This document shows, one piece after another, positions 1 to 6,951 of a stretch of 18,695 nt of DNA (within the stretch, counting starts at the first letter, position 1; every line of letters starts with the position of its first letter). This stretch comes from Promethearchaeota archaeon. Lineage in GTDB: Archaea; Asgardarchaeota; Lokiarchaeia; Sigyniarchaeales; SOKP01. The stretch spans positions 1-18,695 of the forward strand of contig SDNM01000003.1 in NCBI GenBank assembly GCA_004524385.1, written 5' to 3'. The notes under the pieces were generated by a model. It searched no databases. It saw only the letters and a list, made by a program, of their open reading frames with translations, and was not told the origin of the DNA. A program made the position numbers and the translations under genes.

Positions 1-306
1 ATGTTTTCAGATTTAAAAGAAAGTAAGCTAAAGAAAGTCTTCAAATTTTTTAACATTGAAACTCTAAAAGAATCAAACTTAGATATAATACCCTTACACA
101 TTCTTGTTAAGGAAGACACAGAAGAAGCCAATTTGTCGAATAAGAAGGTGATATTACTATCACCCCCTCTTCTTGGAACCGTGCGTGCGAGTTTCCCCGC
201 ACACGGCTCGAGCCTCAAGAACCCGTATCACGTCATCGTGTTCCTTTGGTTCATATTTCTCATAATCCCCCCAAGATTCTCTAAGTTGCCTCAGAGATCT
301 TTATAG
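1..306 (+). CDS. C-terminal part of an unidentified gene, interrupted by the antisense group II intron
   Basis: The reading frame is open from the window edge. Its first 44 codons (bases 1-132) look like a native, Lys/Glu-rich soluble protein. From base 135 onward the frame runs through group II intron RNA structure (domains VI and V in antisense), so the last ~57 residues are not native. If bases 135-2441 are removed, codon 133-135 becomes TTG (134 joined to 2442) and the frame continues with S-Y-F-K-H-F-N-L and a TAA at 2467-2469, followed at once by a T-rich tract. The original gene therefore probably ended there. An ATG lies exactly at base 1, but the gene may start outside the window. 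The opposite strand of 1-134 is also open, so the coding strand is an inference from composition. No family is recognised. Confidence 0.4.
   Translation: MFSDLKESKLKKVFKFFNIETLKESNLDIIPLHILVKEDTEEANLSNKKVILLSPPLLGTVRASFPAHGSSLKNPYHVIVFLWFIFLIIPPRFSKLPQRSL
135..209 (-). ncRNA. Group II intron domains V and VI
   Basis: Domain V occupies 176-209. On the minus strand it reads GAGCCGTGTGCGGGGAAACT followed by CGCACGCACGGTTC, a 34-nt hairpin with the AGCCG catalytic-triad context, a GAAA tetraloop and complementary arms. Domain VI follows (135-175) with a GGTGATA/TATCACC stem capped by GTAA. The base complementary to position 141 is an A seven nucleotides from the 3' end, the expected place of the bulged branch-point adenosine. 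Together these fix the intron's 3' boundary at or within a base or two of 135. Confidence 0.9.
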
Positions 307-313
307 GAAATGA

Positions 314-1813
314 TCACATTGGCATATTTTCACACCAAGATTTACCATACCGCTTCTTCCAGTACTCATGTAGTGTAGCATCATACGGGCTATTATACCC
401 CTTTACAGGTGTATATCTTACACCCGCTCGAAAAGACCGACTAAATAGCAATAAATTATCTCTCCGTTCTCCGAAAATCCACTTTCTCTTTCCTATGTTC
501 ATAAAGTATCTACGTCTCACCCATTTATTCCTTTTATCTGGATGTCTTCTCAGGCACCATCTCCACAGCATATTCCATATCCGATAATCTATGTAATTAA
601 AAGTCTCCTTAGCAGTACTAAAACGGTAATAGTTAGCCCATCCTCTAATAACAGGATTCAACTCACTTACTAACTCATCTGCTTTTATTTGTTTATTATT
701 AGAAATCACAGTTTTAATATGCTCCAAATGTCGTTTAATAGATTTCTTTGATGGTTTTGCTAAACAAACCCTTTTAGCTCTACCATGATATTGCCGAATA
801 TGAAATCCAAGAAAATCAAATCCCTCATCTCGATGGATAATCTTCGTTTTAACTTCGTTCAACTCCATTCCCCTCTCCTTGAGAAAGGCTCGAAGTTTTG
901 GAAGCACATACCTCACGATTTTCTCCCTTGATGGGGCAATTACTACGAAATCATCGGCATATCGAATCAAGCTCAATCCCTTATTCTCACCATACCTATT
1001 TGACGGACATGTATAATTTCCTTTGGAGTTTTCCGCCCCAAAGAGTCGTTCCATACCGTCCAATGCTATATTAGCAAGCAACGGACTTATAATTCCCCCT
1101 TGGGGTGTACCTGATTTTGTCCGATAATACTTACCCAGTTCAATAATCCCTGTTTTAAGCCATTTCCTAATGGTTTCCCGAAAAACGGGAACCTTCTTCA
1201 GCAAGGCTTCATGATCAATATTATCAAAACATCCCGATATATCCGCATCCAAGATCCAAGCACTTCGCTTCTGCGTCCCTTGTATTTTAATTGTTGCCCA
1301 AATTTGCCAAATCGCATCCATACATCTACGTCCCGGTCTAAAACCATATGAGTGTGGTTCAAATTTCGCTTCCCATTCGGGTTCCAATACCAACTTCACG
1401 AGCATTTGCATGACTCGATCTTTAATCGTTGGAATACCCAAAGGTCGCTTATCCCCACTTCTCTTAGGAATATAGACACGCCTAAGCGGTTTACATTTAT
1501 AATTAAATATATTGGTTTGACGGACATCTTCCACTAATTCGGCACGTGCCCTTGAAGTGGCATAAATCTGCCCGTCAATTCCCGGCGTGTATTTGCCTTT
1601 ATTTTCTTGCGTGACTCTTTTAACTGCTAAAAGCCTCGCAAAATGTGATCCGACAAGGAGTTTTTGAAGGTTTTTCACCTTCGCAAAATCCTTATCACGG
1701 GTTGCTCGAAAGATCCGTTCTTGAAGCCGTCTTACATGTCGCTTGGGTTTATCCCATTGGATTTTATCCCACTCTACCACATGCCCTTTGGTCTGTTCAA
1801 TGCTTTCACACAT
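314..1813 (-). CDS. ltrA: Group II intron reverse transcriptase/maturase
   Basis: The 499-aa product is the intron-encoded protein that helps the intron RNA fold and splice and copies it into DNA at new sites. Visible elements in order are an N-terminal segment ending in the finger motifs (RRVYIPKRSGDKRPLGIPTI near residues 112-131), the palm with a DADISGCFDNIDH block, the SGTPQGGIISPLLANI block, and the catalytic YADDFVVIA motif, where two Asp bind metal. An X/maturase region (around LNPVIRGWANYYRF) follows, then a short basic C-terminus with the SPYDATLHEYWKKR element. The protein stops there: no H-N-H endonuclease zinc motif follows, whereas many relatives carry about 60-100 more residues. 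The ATG start lies where domain IV would open. The frame is intact, so the protein is probably functional. Confidence 0.95.
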   Translation of the reverse strand: MCESIEQTKGHVVEWDKIQWDKPKRHVRRLQERIFRATRDKDFAKVKNLQKLLVGSHFARLLAVKRVTQENKGKYTPGIDGQIYATSRARAELVEDVRQTNIFNYKCKPLRRVYIPKRSGDKRPLGIPTIKDRVMQMLVKLVLEPEWEAKFEPHSYGFRPGRRCMDAIWQIWATIKIQGTQKRSAWILDADISGCFDNIDHEALLKKVPVFRETIRKWLKTGIIELGKYYRTKSGTPQGGIISPLLANIALDGMERLFGAENSKGNYTCPSNRYGENKGLSLIRYADDFVVIAPSREKIVRYVLPKLRAFLKERGMELNEVKTKIIHRDEGFDFLGFHIRQYHGRAKRVCLAKPSKKSIKRHLEHIKTVISNNKQIKADELVSELNPVIRGWANYYRFSTAKETFNYIDYRIWNMLWRWCLRRHPDKRNKWVRRRYFMNIGKRKWIFGERRDNLLLFSRSFRAGVRYTPVKGYNSPYDATLHEYWKKRYGKSWCENMPM

Positions 1814-2477
1814 CGTCTAACTTCCCCTTCGGTTAAGATTTTTCAATACTTTTCTTTCGTTGAGACCTGCATAGGAAGTCGGCACCCTTTCAGGTCGGGT
1901 ATCTCTGTAGTTCGATCGAGACTACAGCCCTATCCACACCATTACAGCATGGCATTCGCTTTTTCCGGCATCCTCTGCCCACTAAGCCTTACTCCTCCCT
2001 CACGGTCGGGATACCATTCCACATACGTGTATGGGGCTTATTGGGTTTACCAAGTTCCTTATGTCCGACGTTCAACAAAGCCCTTAGGGAGATGCTATCC
2101 CCCGGTTGCACAACGGATAACAAAGGAATGATAAAACAGCATTCCTACCTGGCAACTTACCATTTTGGTCTTGGCGTATCAGCTATATTTCGCCAATTTT
2201 TAATAACGAGGTTTATCACCTCTTCACTCTCGTTTCCCATAGGCTTCTTGGCTAGCCCCTCTAGACCACTTTATAGCTAAGTGCAGAAGGTACATTGTCT
2301 CCAGAGCTTCACACACCATCATTACTAATGATGCATGTCTGGATAGCCACTATCGGTCATCTCAATAGCAGTCTTTGAAAACCACCTTCCTACATATCTG
2401 TTTCCAAGTCCTGTATTCGAACATAAAGCTTCTTGTCGCACGTCTTACTTTAAACACTTTAATTTATAATAATACTC

Positions 2478-2500
2478 TTTTTTATTTTCTTTTTTTTTGT
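2478..2500 (+). terminator. T-rich terminator of the interrupted left-edge gene
   Basis: Three T runs in close succession (CTTTTTTATTTTCTTTTTTTTG) follow the reconstructed stop codon at 2467-2469 by about ten bases. Archaeal termination typically uses such oligo-T tracts. The position supports the reconstructed end of the left-edge gene. Confidence 0.5.
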
Positions 2501-2738
2501 TTAGAGGTCATCAAGATTTTTCTCTGATTTTTCCGTAAGAATAATTCAGATGATTATTAACTTCTGATCTACTCCTCAAGAACATTCCAGATCTTCCAAA
2601 AAGAATTGTCATTTATTTGAAAACAAGAAGATTCAATCTTTAGACAAATAATTAGTATGCCCTTGTTTTATTTATTTTTTTTATTTTTCATACTAACAGC
2701 AAATATACAGGAGTAATAATAATAAGAAAATAAGAAAG
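2501..2738. other. AT-rich intergenic stretch between convergent genes, with one inverted repeat
   Basis: No convincing coding frame or RNA gene is seen. An 8-bp inverted repeat, TTAGTATG (2652-2659) and CATACTAA (2689-2696), encloses a T-rich spacer. In sequence this AT-rich it may be chance. Confidence 0.35.
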
Positions 2739-2748
2739 AAAAAAAAAA
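2739..2748 (-). terminator. Oligo-T terminator behind the V4R-like gene
   Basis: Ten consecutive A on the plus strand (T10 on the minus-strand transcript) lie about 20 bases after the TAA at 2770-2772, which closes the in-frame tail of the V4R-like gene. That the terminator follows the tail rather than the earlier TAA at 2887 suggests the tail belonged to the gene. Confidence 0.45.
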
Positions 2749-2769
2749 GAAAATTATAATTTAAGGTTT

Positions 2770-2886
2770 TTATGCCTTTGGTTTATCTTGTGTGTTCTGT
2801 TCATCTTTAATAAAACCAAGAAACTCATCAAGAGTTTTAACTGCTGAATCAAAGGATTCTTTATTTTTATTATGCTTTATTTTTTT
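2770..2886 (-). pseudogene. In-frame tail of the V4R-like gene beyond its first stop codon
   Basis: Directly after the TAA at 2887-2889 the same frame stays open for 38 codons, to a second TAA at 2770-2772. It reads as a plausible acidic-amphipathic tail (for example ESFDSAVKTLDEFLGFIKD). It has no ATG, GTG or TTG of its own, so it is not a separate gene in the usual sense. The simplest reading is a native C-terminus cut off by a single-base change to TAA, or a base-call error next to an A8 run. Seen directly: frame and absence of a start. Inferred: former continuity. Confidence 0.45.
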
Positions 2887-3345
2887 TTATTTCCAAATTA
2901 ATTTTAAAATATGCGAGTGCGGGAGATCAGTATCTTTTTCGCTTACATAAGTAACATTTTTATTTTCTGGTAACGATTTCTTTAAGGATTGAACAAGAAA
3001 ACCAAAGAATAGCTGGCAAGGAACTCCAATTTCATGACAAAAAACACAATTTTTAATTTCAACTGTAAAAGAATTTACTCCTTGATCTATAATTTGTACA
3101 TCCCAATCTGTTTTTATTAACTCGGTAATTTCTTCTACTACATCTTGAAAACTTTTACCATAAGGATACAAGTATATAGCAAGTTTCATGCCGAGATTAT
3201 ATAAGAGCTTATAACATCCATATAGCAAAGAATTTTGAGCTATGATTAATTTCTTAAAAGTAAAAAAATCTATAGTCCCATTTGGATCAACTTCTCTAGC
3301 ATCCTTTAAATCTAACATTTCAGCTTCTTTTAAAACAGATTTCAT
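2887..3345 (-). CDS. V4R / Bet3(TRAPP)-like small-ligand-binding domain protein, probably degraded at both ends
   Basis: The 152 residues from the first ATG resemble the V4R (4-vinyl-reductase) fold, which is related to the TRAPP subunit Bet3. Seen are a helix with a tyrosine-rich LGMKLAIYLYPYGKSF stretch, a helix-strand-strand middle, and a Cys pair (CVFCHEIGVPC) leading into a long GFLVQSLKKSL helix and a last strand. The frame stays open for 30 codons upstream of this ATG (to 3433), with family-like sequence (VVTALLQAYLDILDYDGM), but that stretch has no ATG, GTG or TTG and is closed by TGA at 3436-3438. The C-terminal Cys-x-G-x-x-C strand of typical V4R proteins is not obvious. The gene follows the Rab-like GTPase on the same strand, about 75 bases from the extended frame. 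The fold assignment is from pattern recognition only. Confidence 0.6.
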   Translation of the reverse strand: MKSVLKEAEMLDLKDAREVDPNGTIDFFTFKKLIIAQNSLLYGCYKLLYNLGMKLAIYLYPYGKSFQDVVEEITELIKTDWDVQIIDQGVNSFTVEIKNCVFCHEIGVPCQLFFGFLVQSLKKSLPENKNVTYVSEKDTDLPHSHILKLIWK

Positions 3346-3510
3346 TCCATCGTAATCAAGGATATCTAAATAAGCTTGTAATAGCGCCGTAACGACCTTG
3401 TTTTTTACTTCCTCGTTATATTCTCCTATTACTCTTCACCAATTGTTTAAATTTTATTTAACATCATTTATTACTTAGAATGATATTAATTTATTTTAAT
3501 CTAAACTTAC

Positions 3511-4044
3511 TTAATGGTCACCTAAAATTTCATAAACTAAATTTAAAAACGCTTTTTCAACATTGTTTCCTGTCTTAGCACTTGTTTCTATGAATTCAAT
3601 AGCGTTTATTCGTTTTGCCATTTCTTTAGCATTTTCTTTAAAGACATATCGTTGATCTTCCAAATCGTTTTTGTTTCCAATTAATATAAGTGAGCCTGTT
3701 TTTTCAACATATTTCTTGTAATCTGTTAACCACTTAATCTCTATATTTTCAAAGGAAGAATATCTAGTGATGTCATAGACTAATAACGCTCCCACACAAC
3801 CTTCGTAATAAGCGCCCCTAGTTATTTCATATTGTTCTTGGCCGGCGATATCCCAGAGGATTAGTCGGGCATTGGCATTAATTTGCTCGAGTTTAATGTT
3901 TTTCATAACGATATTTACTCCTAATGTCGCTCGATAATCTTCTTTAAAAGAAGCTGAAATAAATTGATTAACTAAAGAGGTCTTACCAACTCCAGCATCT
4001 CCCAATACGGCCAGCTTCAAAACATATTGTCCTTGTTTAGACAC
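3511..4044 (-). CDS. Ras/Rab-superfamily small GTPase
   Basis: At 177 aa this is a single G domain of normal length. All five G motifs are present: P-loop GDAGVGKTS (residues 15-23), a switch I Thr (T40), WDIAGQE (64-70, keeping the catalytic Gln), NKND (124-127, guanine specificity) and SAK (155-157). The usual DTAGQE is DIAGQE here. It should cycle between GTP and GDP states as a signalling or membrane-trafficking switch. It ends at LGDH with no C-terminal cysteine, so it would not be prenylated as eukaryotic Rabs are. It starts with GTG preceded by AAGGAAG. It lies 15 bases after the PPC-domain gene, so the two are probably cotranscribed, with the V4R-like gene behind it. Asgard archaea are known for many such GTPases, and this gene is the best taxonomic marker here. 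Confidence 0.93.
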   Translation of the reverse strand: MSKQGQYVLKLAVLGDAGVGKTSLVNQFISASFKEDYRATLGVNIVMKNIKLEQINANARLILWDIAGQEQYEITRGAYYEGCVGALLVYDITRYSSFENIEIKWLTDYKKYVEKTGSLILIGNKNDLEDQRYVFKENAKEMAKRINAIEFIETSAKTGNNVEKAFLNLVYEILGDH

Positions 4045-4059
4045 TTTATCTTCCTTTTT

Positions 4060-4488
4060 TTATAATTCTAATAATGATAAATTAAAAAATGGTTCATTAA
4101 CACGGTTTAATTTTTGATTAATTTCGTAAATAAAAACTTCTGCAGTAACAGAGATTATGCTTGGTTGACTTAAATGACCTCCAATAAGATTATAATCGCC
4201 TTTTCCAACTGAAATGTGAATGTGAATTATTGGATCTCCGTCCTTATAAGAGATGTTTCCCATGCAGGATATGAGTTCTACATTTTCTTCAAAAGTTTTA
4301 AAATTATATTCTTTTGTATTAAGATCAAAATAGCCTATAGTAAATTTTTTAAAGGCTCCAATAACATTTATTAATCCACCTTTTATATCATAATTTTTAA
4401 CAAGAACTTTTATTGCATCGATTAAATCCTCATCAGGTATTACTCTTGCAACAATAACTCTTCCAATATTCGTTTCAATACTTTTCAT
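4060..4488 (-). CDS. PPC/DUF296-domain protein
   Basis: The 142-aa protein matches the plant-and-prokaryote-conserved (PPC, DUF296) domain, which forms trimers and occurs in plant AT-hook proteins and in stand-alone archaeal and bacterial proteins. Diagnostic is the HIHISVGKGDYNLIGGHL segment (about residues 90-107), whose histidines could bind a metal, followed by TAEVFIYEI. An earlier GAFKKFTIGYFD stretch fits the first strands. There is no AT-hook or other appended domain, so this is the minimal prokaryotic form, whose function is not established. The ATG start follows an AT-rich leader without a clear Shine-Dalgarno. It is first in a likely operon with the small GTPase. Confidence 0.85.
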   Translation of the reverse strand: MKSIETNIGRVIVARVIPDEDLIDAIKVLVKNYDIKGGLINVIGAFKKFTIGYFDLNTKEYNFKTFEENVELISCMGNISYKDGDPIIHIHISVGKGDYNLIGGHLSQPSIISVTAEVFIYEINQKLNRVNEPFFNLSLLEL

Positions 4489-4681
4489 TTTTGTAATTAA
4501 ATCTACTAAAGAAATAATTCAAGGATTACCAAAAATATCTATGAAATTCTTTAATTTCTACGTTTTTTATATTTTTTTTATAATTTTACTTTTATTTATA
4601 GATTTTGTTATTTATATGATAATATGAATTGTTTTTATTATTTTCTACCATATGTGCAAAACAATTAATTACTCTGATTTA

Positions 4682-4699
4682 TTTATAATTTATAATTAA
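4682..4699 (+). promoter_or_regulatory. Candidate TATA element for the MoxR-like gene
   Basis: The run TTTATAATTTATAATTAA lies 22-39 bases before the ATG at 4721, within the divergent intergenic region. This spacing would place the transcription start at or just before the ATG, giving a very short or absent leader; no Shine-Dalgarno is seen. Confidence 0.4.
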
Positions 4700-4720
4700 T
4701 GAATATACAATATTTTATTT

Positions 4721-5617
4721 ATGAGCGAAAAAGTCACGATTTCTGGAGTGGAATTGCTATTAACTGAGCCTGCTGATGTTGATATGCAATGGGTCGGCAA
4801 CAAGGATTTAATTAATGAATTAAAAGCAGCATGGATGGTTGTTGATCAGAAAGAGGATCTTCCATTAAATCCCAGAATATTAGGGAAACCAGGAGTTGGC
4901 AAGACTACTTTAGCGTATGCTACTGGCAAATTGTTAAATAAACCTGTTTATATATTTCAGTGTACAATGGACACAAGGCCGGAAGATCTTTTAATTAGCC
5001 CTGTAATTTCCTCTGATAATACAATTGCTTATGTTGCGAGTTCTTTAGTTTCTGCTATGATTAAAGGGGGCGTATGCCTTTTAGACGAAGGAAACCGTAT
5101 GAGCGAAAAAAGTTGGGCATCTTTAGCTCCTCTGATGGATAAACGTCGTTACGTAGATTCAATAATAGCAGGGATAAGAATTGTTACAAATCCCGAGTTT
5201 CGTTTATGCGTGACAATGAACAGCGATAGCAGCACATATGAAGTTCCAGAATATATCCAATCTCGATTACAACCAAAGATTTTTATCGATTTTCCCAATA
5301 GAGTTGACGAATTAAAGATTTTAAAATATAATTTACCATTTGCTTCGGATAAAATTTTGGAATATTGTGTAGATTTTCTCCAGAATGCCCATATTCATGA
5401 TGAACCGTTTACTGTACGTGAAGGTATAAATATTGTACGATACTACCTTAAAAGTCGTGTTTTAAATAAAAAAGATAAAAATAGTTTAAATAAGAATGAA
5501 TTTAAAAACTCTCTTGCCCAAGTGGTTGAGGAAAGTTCTAAAAGATATTGTCCGGATGAATATGAGAAGTTTTTAGAAAAACAAAAAGAAGAATTTTCAG
5601 ATCGTATTTTATTTTAA
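4721..5617 (+). CDS. MoxR-family AAA+ ATPase
   Basis: The 298-aa protein is a single AAA+ module. It has Walker A GKPGVGKTT (residues 55-63), Walker B VCLLDE (118-123), a sensor 1 Asn in TMNSDS (167), and an SRLQP segment (181-185) in the arginine-finger position, followed by a helical lid to the C-terminus. MoxR-like ATPases form hexameric rings that remodel or load metal centres into partner proteins, often together with a von Willebrand A-domain protein. No VWA gene is seen nearby, so the substrate is unknown. It begins a plus-strand run with the DUF996-like membrane protein 96 bases downstream, which is a possible but untested partner. Confidence 0.85.
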   Translation: MSEKVTISGVELLLTEPADVDMQWVGNKDLINELKAAWMVVDQKEDLPLNPRILGKPGVGKTTLAYATGKLLNKPVYIFQCTMDTRPEDLLISPVISSDNTIAYVASSLVSAMIKGGVCLLDEGNRMSEKSWASLAPLMDKRRYVDSIIAGIRIVTNPEFRLCVTMNSDSSTYEVPEYIQSRLQPKIFIDFPNRVDELKILKYNLPFASDKILEYCVDFLQNAHIHDEPFTVREGINIVRYYLKSRVLNKKDKNSLNKNEFKNSLAQVVEESSKRYCPDEYEKFLEKQKEEFSDRILF

Positions 5618-5713
5618 TCAAACTTTAAATATTTTTTAATCATTGGACTAAAAAAGATTTAAAAATTTAAATTAGTAAATATAATACAATTAAAAACTAG
5701 ATGTGATAAAAAA

Positions 5714-6466
5714 ATGTCAAATGCAGATTTATATAGAGAATTCGAAGACTTTGGTAATAAAATGAAAACAATAGCAATCCTGACGCTTATAGGTTTAATA
5801 GGCACATTAGTCGGTACGATCATAGTCATCGGTACTTTAATTTCTTTCGTAATGTCAATTATTATTATAGTCTTTTTCCTATTAGTAATTGGGGACCTTA
5901 AGAAAGCTGGTAGAATGCTTGATAATAATAAAGATTTACTTGGATTTCCACTAAAATTTATCCTAGGAACAATTATAAGAGTTATTGGATTGGGATTTTT
6001 TAATATTGGATTGTTTATTTTACTTTCTATTGGCATTATAACCGTGCTTATTTTATCTATTTCTATAAGTCTAATACTTATCGGAATTGGGCTTATAATT
6101 GGAGGATCCGTATTAAGATTATTAGCATGGGGTGGTTTAAAAAACTTCTTTGAATATAATGCTCAATTATTTCCTATAGACATAGCTAATGAAAGTAAGA
6201 ATGGAGCAAAATTTTGTAAAATAGGGGCAATTTTGGATATAACAATCATTCTAGGATTTATAGCAGATATATTAAGAATAGTTGGATATTTCAAATTAGC
6301 TTCCTTAAAAAGGTTAACAGAAGCTCCAGCTCAACCAATGTCTCAACCAGAAATACCAATGTCAGCTCCAGTGGAAGGTCAATCCTTAAATTATTGTCCA
6401 CATTGTGGAAGCGACGTAAGTATGGGCGCTCGTTTTTGTCCAAGTTGCGGAGCTGAAATCGATTAA
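5714..6466 (+). CDS. DUF996-like membrane protein with C-terminal zinc ribbon
   Basis: The 250-aa protein has several hydrophobic helices: roughly residues 18-60 (a hairpin), 78-135 (two or three segments) and 170-195. The KKAGRML motif after the first hairpin and the overall layout resemble archaeal DUF996 proteins. A Pro/Gln-rich linker (about 203-224) leads to a zinc ribbon with CPHC at 228-231 and CPSC at 242-245, ending seven residues before the terminus of the ribbon with GAEID. The ribbon is presumably cytoplasmic. The ATG follows an A-rich leader with no evident Shine-Dalgarno. Function is unknown. A frame on the opposite strand is a shadow of the Ile-rich membrane segments. Confidence 0.8.
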   Translation: MSNADLYREFEDFGNKMKTIAILTLIGLIGTLVGTIIVIGTLISFVMSIIIIVFFLLVIGDLKKAGRMLDNNKDLLGFPLKFILGTIIRVIGLGFFNIGLFILLSIGIITVLILSISISLILIGIGLIIGGSVLRLLAWGGLKNFFEYNAQLFPIDIANESKNGAKFCKIGAILDITIILGFIADILRIVGYFKLASLKRLTEAPAQPMSQPEIPMSAPVEGQSLNYCPHCGSDVSMGARFCPSCGAEID

Positions 6467-6497
6467 AATTAGAAAAAAAGATCTTAATTATTCTTCC

Positions 6498-6507
6498 TTT
6501 TTTTTTT
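6498..6507 (+). terminator. Oligo-T terminator behind the DUF996-like gene
   Basis: Ten consecutive T lie about 30 bases after the stop codon of the membrane-protein gene and before the separately initiated cupin gene. Confidence 0.55.
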
Positions 6508-6604
6508 GAAATTATTTTAAATTAAAAATTTTTATTATTATAATAACTTTAAAGTATGATAACATAACCAAAACTTATAGATCTTATTAGGAGGTAATTT
6601 TTAA

Positions 6605-6934
6605 ATGAAAAAAAATCCGGTTAATAGAAGTTCAATTGAGCCAGTAAAGGTATTAGAAGGGATTTATAGAAAAACTTTGACGTATAATAATAATGTAATG
6701 ATTTGTCTATTCACTCTTGAGAAAGAGGCCGAAATTCCCTTACATGATCACCTGGCTCATCAAATCGGATATGTTAATAAAGGTGTAATACGATTTATAA
6801 CAGAGAGCGGTGAGTTTATCGCAAAAGAAGGAGATAGTTATGTTTTTGATTCTTTGGAAAAACATGGGGCGATAATAATAGAAACAGCTGAGGTCATAGA
6901 AGTTTTCAGTCCGACAAGAGATGATTATAAATAA
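6605..6934 (+). CDS. Small single-domain cupin protein
   Basis: The 109-aa protein is a minimal cupin barrel. Motif 1 is PLHDHLAHQIGYVNKG (about residues 47-62), giving H-x-H-x3-Q where most cupins have Glu. Motif 2 is GDSYVFDSLEKHG (about 79-91), with the third histidine. It could therefore still bind a metal through three His and Gln. Small cupins of this kind include sugar isomerases, dioxygenase-like proteins and sensors, so substrate cannot be assigned. The start is well set by a strong Shine-Dalgarno, GGAGGT at 6590-6595, nine bases before the ATG. The gene ends 17 bases before the 3' end of a convergent membrane-protein gene. Confidence 0.85.
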   Translation: MKKNPVNRSSIEPVKVLEGIYRKTLTYNNNVMICLFTLEKEAEIPLHDHLAHQIGYVNKGVIRFITESGEFIAKEGDSYVFDSLEKHGAIIIETAEVIEVFSPTRDDYK

Positions 6935-6951
6935 CGAACATCACTTCTACA

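Larger units (their letters stand above)
135..2441 (-). mobile_element. Group II intron with maturase ORF (about 2.3 kb)
   Basis: Read on the minus strand, the element begins at 2441 with GTGCGACAAGAAG, a typical group II 5' end. It ends at 135 with ...TTCGAC, fitting the terminal A-pyrimidine rule. Between them lie a long structured domain I region (about 1830-2441), the reverse transcriptase ORF (314-1813) in the domain IV position, and domains V and VI (135-209). The 5' exon ends in GTAAGAC. A candidate EBS1, GTTTTAT, lies at 2131-2137, about 305 nt from the 5' end, and pairs with all seven bases using two G-U pairs. A weaker EBS2 candidate (TTAAA, near 2200) could pair with TTTAA upstream. 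The element is clearly less AT-rich than its flanks, suggesting transfer. Being antisense to the interrupted plus-strand gene, it cannot be spliced from that gene's mRNA. Confidence 0.9.

Noticed and set aside
1352..2280. Several plus-strand open frames of 61-155 codons across the left part
   Set aside because: They lie antisense to the maturase gene or inside structured intron RNA and show no protein-like conservation.
2313..2332. CATCATTA/TAATGATG hairpin
   Set aside because: It lies within domain I of the group II intron and is expected RNA structure, not a separate element.
2501..2738. Possible small RNA or attachment site between the convergent genes
   Set aside because: Only an 8-bp inverted repeat in AT-rich sequence is seen, with no tRNA fold, direct repeat or integrase nearby.
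5659..6036. 125-codon minus-strand frame rich in Ile, Pro and Asn
   Set aside because: It is the mirror of hydrophobic segments of the DUF996-like membrane protein, which has a zinc ribbon and clear topology.
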